Part shown: positions 7,896-14,979 of the stretch, in pieces | How the letters are laid out: each line of letters opens with the position of its first letter | Numbering within the stretch: the first letter of the stretch is position 1 | DNA from: an uncultured Chitinophagaceae bacterium | GTDB taxonomy: Bacteria > Bacteroidota > Bacteroidia > Chitinophagales > Chitinophagaceae | Direction of reading: 5' to 3' | Assembly (NCBI GenBank): GCA_937958995.1 | Contig: CALGAP010000011.1 | Span: forward strand, 310,001-374,000 | DNA: 64,000 nt | Notes under the pieces: generated by a model | The model's database searches: none | The model's input: only the letters and a program-made list of their open reading frames with translations | What the model was told of the DNA's origin: nothing | Made by a program: the position numbers and the translations under genes

Positions 7896-8231
7896 CTAAA
7901 TAACCTCGCCGCTTTTCTTCGATACCCTTACCAGCTTACCGTTTTCGCGGCTGCGTTTTACCTTGGTAGGCTCTCCCTTTTTGGCATCCCAAAGCATCAC
8001 ATTCGAGATATGAATGGGAGCTTCTTTCTTAATGATACCGCCGCGTGTATTACGGGCAGAGGGCTTTGAGTGGCGGCTCACGATATTCACACCTTCCACC
8101 AGCACACGAGCCTCGTCGGGATAAACTTCCTTCACTTTGCGAGGCTTACTGAGATCTTTATCGTCGCCGGCAATTACCACCACGGTATCGCCTTTTTTAA
8201 TATTGAACTTCGGTTTAAATCTGTTGCTCAT
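7896..8231 (-). CDS. rplX: 50S ribosomal protein L24
   Basis: 111 residues from the ATG at 8231 (MSNRFKPKFNIKKGDTVVVI). It has the KOW motif (KKGDTVVVIAGDDKDLSKPR) of this early assembly protein. The frame is open upstream, but those 18 extra codons translate the spacer repeat, so the internal ATG is preferred. The body EGVNIVSRHSKPSARNTRGG and the end SRENGKLVRVSKKSGEVI fit the family. Confidence 0.95.
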   Translation of the reverse strand: MSNRFKPKFNIKKGDTVVVIAGDDKDLSKPRKVKEVYPDEARVLVEGVNIVSRHSKPSARNTRGGIIKKEAPIHISNVMLWDAKKGEPTKVKRSRENGKLVRVSKKSGEVI

Positions 8232-8247
8232 TGTATAAAGCTTTATC

Positions 8248-8317
8248 GGTTTCGTGTTCCGTGTTTCGCGTTCCGGGTTCCTCAACTCGAAACCCCAAAC
8301 CCGAAACCCGCAACCGG
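8248..8317. repeat. two-armed intergenic repeat, GTTTCGGG family, copy 3
   Basis: Between rplX and rplN. The left arm is GGTTTCGTGTTCCGTGTTTC then GCGTTCCGGGTTCC. The right arm is CAACTCGAAACCCCAAACCC then GAAACCCGCAACCGGG. With about 70 bases and almost no loop it is one of the most compact copies and could form a long imperfect stem. Confidence 0.85.
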
Positions 8318-8320
8318 GAT

Positions 8321-8689
8321 TTACAATACTTCTGGTGCCAGTGAAATAATCTTCATATATCCTTTATCACGCAGTTCCCTGGCAACAGGCCCGAATATGC
8401 GCGTACCGCGTGGTTCATCAGCCTGGTTCAACAATACCACAGCATTGTCGTCGAAGCGGATATAAGAGCCGTCTTTGCGACGCAGCTTGTTCTTAGTGCG
8501 TACGATCACCGCTTTGGTAACCGTTCCTTTTTTGATACCGCCTGCAGGAATGGCGTCTTTTACCGTAACTACAATCTTATCGCCGATCTTGGCATAATCC
8601 TGTCCGCTATTGCCCAGCACACGGATGCATAATACTTCCTTGGCTCCACTATTATCAGCTACGTTCAATCTGCTTTCTTGCTGAATCAT
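8321..8689 (-). CDS. rplN: 50S ribosomal protein L14
   Basis: 122 residues from the ATG at 8689 (MIQQESRLNVADNSGAKEVL), which is exactly the usual L14 length. An in-frame start 45 bases upstream would add a tail not seen in the family. Conserved blocks include IGDKIVVTVKDAIPAGGIKK and FDDNAVVLLNQADEPRGTRI. The protein contributes to intersubunit bridge B8. Confidence 0.97.
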   Translation of the reverse strand: MIQQESRLNVADNSGAKEVLCIRVLGNSGQDYAKIGDKIVVTVKDAIPAGGIKKGTVTKAVIVRTKNKLRRKDGSYIRFDDNAVVLLNQADEPRGTRIFGPVARELRDKGYMKIISLAPEVL

Positions 8690-8717
8690 TTTATTACTAT
8701 TTGAATGGTTGCAAAAA

Positions 8718-8975
8718 TTATTTTGCCTTTTCAAGCACCTCTACCAGGCGCCAGCGCTTAGTCTTACTCAGCGGACGGGTTTCCATGATGCGCACCAGGT
8801 CGCCCACGGTACACTCATTCTTTTCGTCATGAGCATGGAACTTGGTAGTTTTCTTTACGAACTTACCATAGATCGGGTGTTTTACTTTTCTTTCGACAGC
8901 AACAGTAACAGTCTTATCCATTTTGTTGCTGACTACCAGCCCGATCCTTGTTTTGCGCAAATTTCTTTCGGTCAT
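8718..8975 (-). CDS. rpsQ: 30S ribosomal protein S17
   Basis: 85-residue OB-fold primary binder of 16S rRNA. It carries RIGLVVSNKMDKTVTVAVER, VKHPIYGKFVKKTTKFHAHD and a C-terminal VGDLVRIMETRPLSKTKRW. It follows rpmC by 36 bases in the standard L29-S17-L14 order. Confidence 0.97.
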   Translation of the reverse strand: MTERNLRKTRIGLVVSNKMDKTVTVAVERKVKHPIYGKFVKKTTKFHAHDEKNECTVGDLVRIMETRPLSKTKRWRLVEVLEKAK

Positions 8976-9011
8976 CTTTCTTGATTTGAGTATAAATTGC
9001 TAATGTGCTCA

Positions 9012-9218
9012 CTAAGCCGTTGCCCTGCTCCTCAGCTCTGATTTCAACCTGGCAATATCCTTACGCAGGCTGCGGATGCTCATCGGGTTCTCCAGCGGAG
9101 AAATGGCATGAGCAAACTCCAGTTTCTTCAACCGCAGCTCATCTTCTTTAATGCGGGCCTGCAGGTCTGCATCGCTCAGGTCTTTCAGGCTTTTTACAAA
9201 TTCGATTCTCTTTGACAT
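9012..9218 (-). CDS. rpmC: 50S ribosomal protein L29
   Basis: 68-residue two-helix protein near the polypeptide exit tunnel. It contains FVKSLKDLSDADLQARIKED and the family end block HAISPLENPMSIRSLRKDIA then RLKSELRSR. It follows rplP by 22 bases. Confidence 0.95.
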   Translation of the reverse strand: MSKRIEFVKSLKDLSDADLQARIKEDELRLKKLEFAHAISPLENPMSIRSLRKDIARLKSELRSRATA

Positions 9219-9240
9219 ATAAATCGGTTTGAAAATTTAT

Positions 9241-9660
9241 TTACGCCGCATAATCGTGGCGAACAATAAATTTGGTTTTGATCGGTAATTTCTGCGCGGC
9301 CAATGCCAATGCCTGGCGGGCAACGCTTTCAGGAACGCCATCGCACTCAAACAGTATGCGGCCCGGCTCTACCACGGCTGCCCAAAACTCGGGGTTACCC
9401 TTACCTTTACCCATACGCACTTCGAGCGGCTTGCGGGTGATAGGCTTATCGGGGAAAATGCGAATCCACACATTACCTTCACGCTTCATGGCACGGGTCA
9501 TTGCCTGGCGCGCAGCCTCTATCTGGCGGTTGGTAAGCCAAACAGGCTCTATAGCTTTCAGGGCAAATGTTCCAAAAGCAATGGTGGTACCACGCTTGGC
9601 CACAGCGCGAATCCTTCCCTTCTGCGCTTTCCTGTGTTTTGATCTCTTTGGCTGTAACAT
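9241..9660 (-). CDS. rplP: 50S ribosomal protein L16
   Basis: 139 residues. L16 organises the A-site region of the peptidyl transferase centre. It starts MLQPKRSKHRKAQKGRIRAV and carries FGTFALKAIEPVWLTNRQIE, IRIFPDKPITRKPLEVRMGK and GKGNPEFWAAVVEPGRILFE. The order S3-L16-L29 is standard. Confidence 0.98.
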   Translation of the reverse strand: MLQPKRSKHRKAQKGRIRAVAKRGTTIAFGTFALKAIEPVWLTNRQIEAARQAMTRAMKREGNVWIRIFPDKPITRKPLEVRMGKGKGNPEFWAAVVEPGRILFECDGVPESVARQALALAAQKLPIKTKFIVRHDYAA

Positions 9661-9708
9661 GTATTACTATTTGAAAAAGTTATTGTCTGTTGTTTCTCCT
9701 GTCGGGCA

Positions 9709-10533
9709 TTACCTGGTTCTGCCGCCGGCTCCGCTTCTTCCTGCTCCGCTTCTTCCGGCACCACCAGACCTGCGCTCACCGCCGCCCCTGCGCTCGCCGG
9801 CACCGCGACGATCACCAAATCCTGACTGCTCGCCTTCGCGACGGTCACGACGATCAGTTACATCGCTCTTGCCACCCACGAAGTTGGGGTTCAGATCGCG
9901 CTTGCCCAGGATCTCACCTTTACAGATCCATACCTTGATACCGATCTTACCATATACGGTCAATGCATACACATTAGCATAGTCAATGTCCATGCGCAAT
10001 GTGTGCAAAGGAGTACGTCCCTGCTTGATCTCTTCAGTACGCGCAATTTCAGCACCACCCAAACGACCGCTCACTTTCACCTTGATGCCCTCAGCACCCA
10101 TACGCAGTGCCGAAGCAATGGACATTTTGATAGCCCTTTTATAGTTGATACGGTTTTCAATCTGGCGTGCAATGGTATCGGCCACGATCATGGCATCCAG
10201 TTCGGGACGACGGATCTCCAGAATGTTGATCTGTACGTCTTCCTTACCGGTAAGCTTTTTCAGCTCTTCCTTGATACGGTCCACTTCACCACCGCCTTTA
10301 CCTATTATGATGCCGGGTTTGGAGGTGTGGATGGTAACGATCAGTTTGTTGAGCGTGCGCTCGATAACGATCTTTGAAATACCTCCCTTGTTGATACGGG
10401 CATTCAGGTAGGTCCTGATCTTGTTATCCTCAATCAAACGAACGGAGAAATCTTTTTTGTTACCATACCAGTTAGACTCCCATCCGCGGATGATTCCCAA
10501 CCTGGCTCCAATAGGATTTGTTTTCTGACCCAT
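9709..10533 (-). CDS. rpsC: 30S ribosomal protein S3 with Arg/Gly-rich C-terminal tail
   Basis: mRNA-entry protein of 274 residues, about 40 longer than Escherichia coli S3. The first 215 residues are normal: N-terminal MGQKTNPIGARLGIIRGWES, a KH domain with GIIIGKGGGEVDRIKEELKK near residues 74-93, and C-terminal ALRMGAEGIKVKVSGRLGGA. From about residue 220 the sequence becomes an Arg/Gly/Ser tail with repeated DRR, ERRGGGERR and AGRSG units. The tail is in frame and ends with a proper stop. Codon use in the tail is GC-rich compared with the body. Confidence 0.97.
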   Translation of the reverse strand: MGQKTNPIGARLGIIRGWESNWYGNKKDFSVRLIEDNKIRTYLNARINKGGISKIVIERTLNKLIVTIHTSKPGIIIGKGGGEVDRIKEELKKLTGKEDVQINILEIRRPELDAMIVADTIARQIENRINYKRAIKMSIASALRMGAEGIKVKVSGRLGGAEIARTEEIKQGRTPLHTLRMDIDYANVYALTVYGKIGIKVWICKGEILGKRDLNPNFVGGKSDVTDRRDRREGEQSGFGDRRGAGERRGGGERRSGGAGRSGAGRSGAGGRTR

Positions 10534-10556
10534 TTATTATGATTTGATAAGTTGAA

Positions 10557-10952
10557 TTATTTCTTTTCTGCTTTTGCTTTAGCTTTTTTTCCTTTTTCTT
10601 CTTCAGTCGGCTTCACATCAACAACGATAGTCACATGGTTGCTGCGTTTGCGCAGGCGGTAAGCCCTTCCCTGCGGAGCCGGCAACATTCTTTTCAATGT
10701 GCGCGCACCGTCAACATAAATCGTCTTCACCACCAGGCCGGCATCAGCAGCGCTTTGTCCTTCATTCTTCTGCTCCCAGTTATTAACTGCGCTTTTCAGC
10801 AGTTTGTACAAAGGAGTTGATGAGCCTCTCTGCGGATGATGTTGCAGTAATGCAAGCGCTTTTTCAACATCAACACCGCGAATCTCATCGGCCAGCAAAC
10901 GCATCCTGCGCGGCGATGTGGGATAATTTCTGAGTTTAGCTACTGCTTCCAT
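10557..10952 (-). CDS. rplV: 50S ribosomal protein L22
   Basis: 131 residues, with the tunnel-lining beta-hairpin region RTLKRMLPAPQGRAYRLRKR and the N-terminal helix start AKLRNYPTSPRRMRLLADEI. The C-terminus is a Lys/Glu/Ala-rich tail (PTEEEKGKKAKAKAEKK). Located between rpsS and rpsC as usual. Confidence 0.97.
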   Translation of the reverse strand: MEAVAKLRNYPTSPRRMRLLADEIRGVDVEKALALLQHHPQRGSSTPLYKLLKSAVNNWEQKNEGQSAADAGLVVKTIYVDGARTLKRMLPAPQGRAYRLRKRSNHVTIVVDVKPTEEEKGKKAKAKAEKK

Positions 10953-10960
10953 TTTATACT

Positions 10961-11034
10961 GTTTCGTGTTCCGGGTTTGGAGTTTCGGGCTGAGGGTTTC
11001 ATAACTCGAAACCCGAAACGCAAACCCCGAAACT
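10961..11034. repeat. two-armed intergenic repeat, GTTTCGGG family, copy 4
   Basis: Between rplV and rpsS. The left arm is GTTTCGTGTTCCGGGTTTGG then AGTTTCGGGCTGAGGGTTTC. The right arm is AACTCGAAACCCGAAACGCA then AACCCCGAAACTGG. The four bases between arms (ATAA) make this copy an almost loop-free hairpin. Confidence 0.87.
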
Positions 11035-11037
11035 GGT

Positions 11038-11310
11038 TTACGCTATTTTCTTACTTGAGTGTCCTTTAAAGTTGCGGGTGGGTGCAAATTCACCCAGCTT
11101 GTGACCTACCATAAACTCCGTTACATACACGGGGATGAACTTATTGCCATTGTGCACGGCAAAAGTATGTCCCACGAAATCGGGCGTAATGGTCGAACGA
11201 CGGCTCCATGTCTTTATCACAGTTTTCTTTGCTTTGCCCTCGTTGATGGCCAGTATCTTTTTCTCCAGCTTGGCCGCTACATAAGGACCTTTTTTAATTG
11301 AACGAGCCAT
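11038..11310 (-). CDS. rpsS: 30S ribosomal protein S19
   Basis: 90 residues of the small-subunit head. It starts MARSIKKGPYVAAKLEKKIL and carries the conserved VIKTWSRRSTITPDFVGHTF, AVHNGNKFIPVYVTEFMVGH and KLGEFAPTRNFKGHSSKK. It is followed by rplV and preceded by rplB (28-base gap). Confidence 0.97.
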   Translation of the reverse strand: MARSIKKGPYVAAKLEKKILAINEGKAKKTVIKTWSRRSTITPDFVGHTFAVHNGNKFIPVYVTEFMVGHKLGEFAPTRNFKGHSSKKIA

Positions 11311-11338
11311 ATTGCTATTTAAAAATTTTTAATAGTGA

Positions 11339-12178
11339 TTATTGCGCTAGCTTCTTACCGTTTCTTCTCTGGATGATCAGCTTATCGCTGCCCTTTCCGT
11401 GCTTACGGGTCTTCAGACCTTTAGCGTATTTGCCGGTTCTGCTTCTCGGGTGACCGCCTGAAGCCTTACCTTCACCACCACCCATCGGGTGATCAACAGG
11501 GTTCATAGCCACACCACGGTTGCGGGGACGAATACCCTTCCACCTGTTGCGGCCGGCCTTACCCATCATTTCCAGGTTGTGATCACCGTTGCTGACTACA
11601 CCTACGGTAGCGTAGCAGTTGATCAGAATCTTGCGCAATTCACCACTCGGCATTTTCAACACGGCGTATTTGTCTTCCTTGTTGGTCAACTGGGCTGTAG
11701 TACCGGCGCTGCGCACCAGTTTGCCGCCCTGGCCGGGTTGCATTTCAATGTTGTGCACATTGGTACCGAGAGGCATATTTTTCATCATCAGCGCATTGCC
11801 TACTTCGGGAGCCACATCATCACCTGCGATAACGGTGGCGCCTACCTGCAGACCCTGCGGAGCGAGAATATATCTTTTTTCACCGTCAACATAATTGATC
11901 AAAGCAATAAATGCTGTACGGTTAGGATCGTATTCAATAGAGGCAACTTTGCCAGGAATATTTTTCTTGTCGCGCTTGAAATCTATGATGCGGTAATGTT
12001 GTTTGTGACCGCCACCGATATAGCGCATCGCCCTTCTGCCTTGTGCGTTTCTGCCACCTGTCTTGCTCTTCCTCTCCAAAAGGCTCTTTTCGGGTGTATC
12101 CGTAGTCACCTCGGCATAGGCGTTGCCGATTCTCCAGCGAGTACCTGCGGTTATCGGTTTAAACTTTCTTAATGCCAT
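11339..12178 (-). CDS. rplB: 50S ribosomal protein L2
   Basis: 279 residues, needed for subunit association and peptidyl transfer. It contains the RNA-binding region starting GGRNAQGRRAMRYIGGGHKQ, the SH3-like core, and the conserved C-terminal block MNPVDHPMGGGEGKASGGHP with its key histidine, then SRTGKYAKGLKTRKHGKGSD. Normal length and operon position. Confidence 0.98.
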   Translation of the reverse strand: MALRKFKPITAGTRWRIGNAYAEVTTDTPEKSLLERKSKTGGRNAQGRRAMRYIGGGHKQHYRIIDFKRDKKNIPGKVASIEYDPNRTAFIALINYVDGEKRYILAPQGLQVGATVIAGDDVAPEVGNALMMKNMPLGTNVHNIEMQPGQGGKLVRSAGTTAQLTNKEDKYAVLKMPSGELRKILINCYATVGVVSNGDHNLEMMGKAGRNRWKGIRPRNRGVAMNPVDHPMGGGEGKASGGHPRSRTGKYAKGLKTRKHGKGSDKLIIQRRNGKKLAQ

Positions 12179-12273
12179 GTTTTAATTTCTTTTCAATTAA
12201 AAATTTATTGTCAATTCTTCGCGGCGATTGACTGCCATTCTCTGCCCCGGCGCTTATACCCGGGCCAGGCATT

Positions 12274-12573
12274 TTAAATGTTTGCGTACAGATCGATGGT
12301 ATCGCCTTCGGCAACTGTTACATAAGCCTTTTTATAAGCAGGTTTTACACCGCTGATAAATCCGGCTTTGGTAAAACGGCTCTTCGCCTTACCGGGAACA
12401 ACTACCGTATTCACGTCTGTTACTGTCACGCCATAGAAATCTTCCACCGCTTTCTTTATCTCCAGCTTATTAGCCTTGCGTGCAACGCGGAACGCATAAG
12501 TTCTGCCGGCATCACTCAGCTTATTGCTTTTTTCAGTAACAATCGGTTTTATCAGTACTTCAGCGAGTCTCAT
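12274..12573 (-). CDS. rplW: 50S ribosomal protein L23
   Basis: 99 residues at the exit tunnel, the docking site for trigger factor and SRP. It has LIKPIVTEKSNKLSDAGRTY at the start, then KANKLEIKKAVEDFYGVTVT and VNTVVVPGKAKSRF. A 95-base spacer with a short GC hairpin separates it from rplB. Confidence 0.96.
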   Translation of the reverse strand: MRLAEVLIKPIVTEKSNKLSDAGRTYAFRVARKANKLEIKKAVEDFYGVTVTDVNTVVVPGKAKSRFTKAGFISGVKPAYKKAYVTVAEGDTIDLYANI

Positions 12574-12604
12574 AATAACTCAGTTTGAATAATTTGAAAA
12601 TCAG

Positions 12605-13243
12605 TTATGCCGTTTCTTCTTCCAGTGCCTCTTCAAAAACTTTTGCCGCGCTTTCGGTCATCAGCAGTGCATCTGCATTCACGATATCATAGGTATTGAT
12701 ATCGCGGATCAATGTGCTCTGCACTTTGGGAAGATTTCTCAGGCTCAGGTACAGGTTGTTGTTGGTATCGGCTGTTACCACCAGCAACTTTTTATCATTC
12801 ACCTTCAGATTCTCCAGAATTTCTGTAAACGCCTTTGTCTTGGGCGCATCCAGGTTAATATCTTCTACCACTACAATGGCATTGTCTTTTGCTTTGTAGG
12901 TGAGTGCGCTCATTTTGGCCAGCTCCTTCACTTTACGATTCAGTTTGAAATCGTAATCGCGGGGCTTGGGTCCGAAAATGGTACCACCACCTTTGTACAA
13001 GGGGTTGCGGATATTACCCTTACGCGATCCACCTGTTCCCTTCTGGCGATGCAGCTTCTTGCTGGAACCTTTCACTTCCAGGCGGTTCTTTACTTTATGT
13101 GTACCCTGACGTTGTGCAGCCAGGTATTGCTTTACTGCCAGGTAGATAGAATGGTCATTGGGCTCCACACCGAATATCTCATCAGGCAACTCAACTGAAC
13201 GACCTGTCTTTTTACCTTTTATGCTTAATACATCTGCTTGCAT
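12605..13243 (-). CDS. rplD: 50S ribosomal protein L4
   Basis: 212 residues. The tunnel loop is visible as QGTHKVKNRLEVKGSSKKLH and RQKGTGGSRKGNIRNPLYKG, followed by GGTIFGPKPRDYDFKLNRKV. In Gammaproteobacteria L4 also represses the S10 operon. No matching leader structure was recognised here. It follows rplC by only 8 bases. Confidence 0.97.
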   Translation of the reverse strand: MQADVLSIKGKKTGRSVELPDEIFGVEPNDHSIYLAVKQYLAAQRQGTHKVKNRLEVKGSSKKLHRQKGTGGSRKGNIRNPLYKGGGTIFGPKPRDYDFKLNRKVKELAKMSALTYKAKDNAIVVVEDINLDAPKTKAFTEILENLKVNDKKLLVVTADTNNNLYLSLRNLPKVQSTLIRDINTYDIVNADALLMTESAAKVFEEALEEETA

Positions 13244-13251
13244 CGTACTAA

Positions 13252-13869
13252 TTATTTTTGAATGAAAACAATTGAACCGTTATGTCCGGGAACAGATCCG
13301 CTGACCAGGATATAGTTCTTTTCAGGAAATATTTTCAGCACTTTCAATCCTTTCACTTTCACGCGATCGTTGCCCATACGGCCGGCCATGCGCATGCCGC
13401 GGAATACGCGCGATGCGTCTGAAGAGTTACCAATGGAACCGGGAGCGCGCTGGCGGTCGTGCTGACCGTGCGACTGCTCGCCCACGCCACCAAAGCCGTG
13501 ACGCTTTACCACACCCTGGAAGCCTTTACCTTTGGAAGTACCAACTACGTCAACTTTTTCACCTTCGGTAAAAATGTCAACGGTAATTAATTCACCCAGG
13601 TTCTTTTCGATGGAATAATCGCGAAATTCTCTTACTACTTTCTTGGCTGAAGTATTTGCTTTGGCAAAATGATTTTTCTCGGCGTTGTTGGTATGCTTTT
13701 CATTCTTGTCACCAAAAGCCAGTTGCAAAGCATTGTACCCGTCGGTATCGGTGGTTTTTACCTGTGTAACCACACAGGGACCAGCTTCAATGATGGTGCA
13801 GGAGGTCTGCTTACCATCCGGACTGAAGATGCTGGTCATCCCGATTTTTTTGCCAATAATTCCTTTCAT
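13252..13869 (-). CDS. rplC: 50S ribosomal protein L3
   Basis: 205 residues. It starts MKGIIGKKIGMTSIFSPDGK and carries the extension near the peptidyl transferase centre GFGGVGEQSHGQHDRQRAPG, then SIGNSSDASRVFRGMRMAGR. It is separated from rpsJ by a 370-base spacer with a terminator-like hairpin, unlike the tight spacing usual for this pair. Confidence 0.98.
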   Translation of the reverse strand: MKGIIGKKIGMTSIFSPDGKQTSCTIIEAGPCVVTQVKTTDTDGYNALQLAFGDKNEKHTNNAEKNHFAKANTSAKKVVREFRDYSIEKNLGELITVDIFTEGEKVDVVGTSKGKGFQGVVKRHGFGGVGEQSHGQHDRQRAPGSIGNSSDASRVFRGMRMAGRMGNDRVKVKGLKVLKIFPEKNYILVSGSVPGHNGSIVFIQK

Positions 13870-14239
13870 TGTTGTTCGGTTTGTGCCTTCTCGGTTGAAG
13901 AGACATTTGCATGTATGGTGACGCTTACGAGAGTAAGCCGGCCTGCCTGGCGACAGGGAGGCACAACCATGAGCAACTTCAATCTCCGTTTGCTGTTGAC
14001 CTTTTCCGCTGTCCGTTCCGCACTTCGTCGGGACGATGGAAGTACCAACAGTAAACTAACCCAGAATGGCTAGTTCATATTTAAATTTTTTAGGGCCGGA
14101 ACTTTTTCCATTTACTCCGGCAATCCAGCGCTGCTTTATTCCCCGGAACCCGGGAAAGTTTGCAGATGGATTCTAAAAGAACTTTATGAAAAAACCCTGT
14201 CAGGATTTTAGAACCCTGACAGGGTTCATGCATATCTTA
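13870..14239. other. 370-base non-coding spacer between rpsJ and rplC
   Basis: Unusually long gap inside an operon. The rpsJ-proximal end holds a 12-bp terminator-like hairpin (listed separately). The rest contains a palindrome-like CTTCGTCGGGACGATGGAAG near 14022-14041 and the 11-mer CCTGCCTGGCG at 13942-13952. A plus-strand frame from 13971 (34 codons) has no features of a gene. I found no clear minus-7 box for a separate rplC promoter. Confidence 0.5.
14193..14226 (-). terminator. terminator-like hairpin just after rpsJ
   Basis: Perfect 12-bp stem AACCCTGTCAGG / CCTGACAGGGTT with a 10-base loop, followed on the minus strand by TTTTTC. This is a strong intrinsic terminator in form, yet it stands between the first and second gene of the S10 operon. 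The right half (AACCCTGACAGGGTT) is itself an odd palindrome, so alternative pairings exist. Similar CCCTGACAGGG hairpins are, from memory, common in Bacteroidota spacers. Confidence 0.65.
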
Positions 14240-14545
14240 TTATGCTTTGATCTCTACCTCTACACCACTGGGAAGGTCCAGCTTGCTCAGCGCATCCACT
14301 GTACGGCTCGAAGAGGTATAAATATCCAACAGGCGCTTGTGCGTACACAGCTGGAACTGTTCACGACTCTTCTTGTTCACGTGGGGTGAACGCAATACCG
14401 TAAATATTTTCTTACGGGTAGGTAAAGGAATCGGACCAGTTACCACTGCCCCGGTGCTACGAACAGTTTTAACGATCTTTTCGGCTGATTTATCAACCAG
14501 GTTGTGATCGTAAGACTGCAATTTGATTCTAATTCGTTGAGACAT
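14240..14545 (-). CDS. rpsJ: 30S ribosomal protein S10
   Basis: 101 residues, head of the small subunit and NusE antitermination factor. It starts MSQRIRIKLQSYDHNLVDKS and carries VTGPIPLPTRKKIFTVLRSP and HVNKKSREQFQLCTHKRLLD. It is the first gene of the ribosomal operon, with a well-formed promoter about 30 bases upstream. Confidence 0.98.
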   Translation of the reverse strand: MSQRIRIKLQSYDHNLVDKSAEKIVKTVRSTGAVVTGPIPLPTRKKIFTVLRSPHVNKKSREQFQLCTHKRLLDIYTSSSRTVDALSKLDLPSGVEVEIKA

Positions 14546-14961
14546 ACATCAAATCCCATTTTTTCGAATGGGGATGCAAAGGTAGGGGATATACCCATAT
14601 ACTCAAAGGAATTAAAAAGAAATTTTGGGACAAACCTTATTAAATGGCTTTAATAGCAATACACCCCCTGCTTATGAGCGTATTGAGCAGACTTTACAGC
14701 CGCCCAGCTTACCAGCGCATAGCCGCCAGCATCCCGAAACCACCAGCTGCCTTTCCAGGGGCATTCACGGAGCTCACTTTGATGAGGTCGCCATCTTTGT
14801 GCCTGATAAAGTGGAAGTTACGCGGCCCGCCAGGCAGGGTGATTATCGCCGATACATAAAACGAATGCTGAAAAACAATTGGACTCACCGCCTTCGGCAA
14901 AAAGGGTGAGGTAACTGGGAACTGCAGGAGCGAGCTGGTATGAACGCTCCGCACAATCAGA
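14546..14961. other. non-coding region between rpsJ and the S9 peptidase gene
   Basis: Besides the rpsJ promoter I see no gene. Open frames on both strands are short and have no recognisable protein features. The part near the peptidase stop holds three hairpins (14884-14910; 14927-14950; 14958-14979, the last a perfect 9-bp stem CAGATTAAA/TTTAATCTG). The 11-mer CGCCAGGCAGG at 14828-14838 is the inverted copy of one in the rpsJ-rplC spacer. Confidence 0.5.
14577..14607 (-). promoter_or_regulatory. Bacteroidota-type promoter of rpsJ (S10-spc operon)
   Basis: On the minus strand TTTG (14604-14607), 19 bases, then TACCTTTG (14577-14584). This matches the primary-sigma consensus TTTG-N19-TAnnTTTG of Bacteroidota. 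Initiation is expected near 14571, giving a leader of about 25 bases before the rpsJ ATG at 14545. Confidence 0.8.
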
Positions 14962-14979
14962 TTAAAAACCTTTAATCTG
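14958..14979 (-). terminator. 9-bp hairpin spanning the stop codon of the S9 peptidase gene
   Basis: Perfect stem CAGATTAAA / TTTAATCTG with loop AACC. The TAA of the peptidase gene lies inside the stem. It is not followed by a T-run, so termination is uncertain. It may act as an mRNA 3-prime stabiliser together with the neighbouring GGAGCG...CGCTCC hairpin. Confidence 0.35.

Noticed and set aside
13971..14075. 34-codon plus-strand frame in the rpsJ-rplC spacer
   Set aside because: It is short, antisense to the operon, and has no start signal. I vaguely associate similar peptides with translated Bacteroidota spacer repeats but cannot support it.
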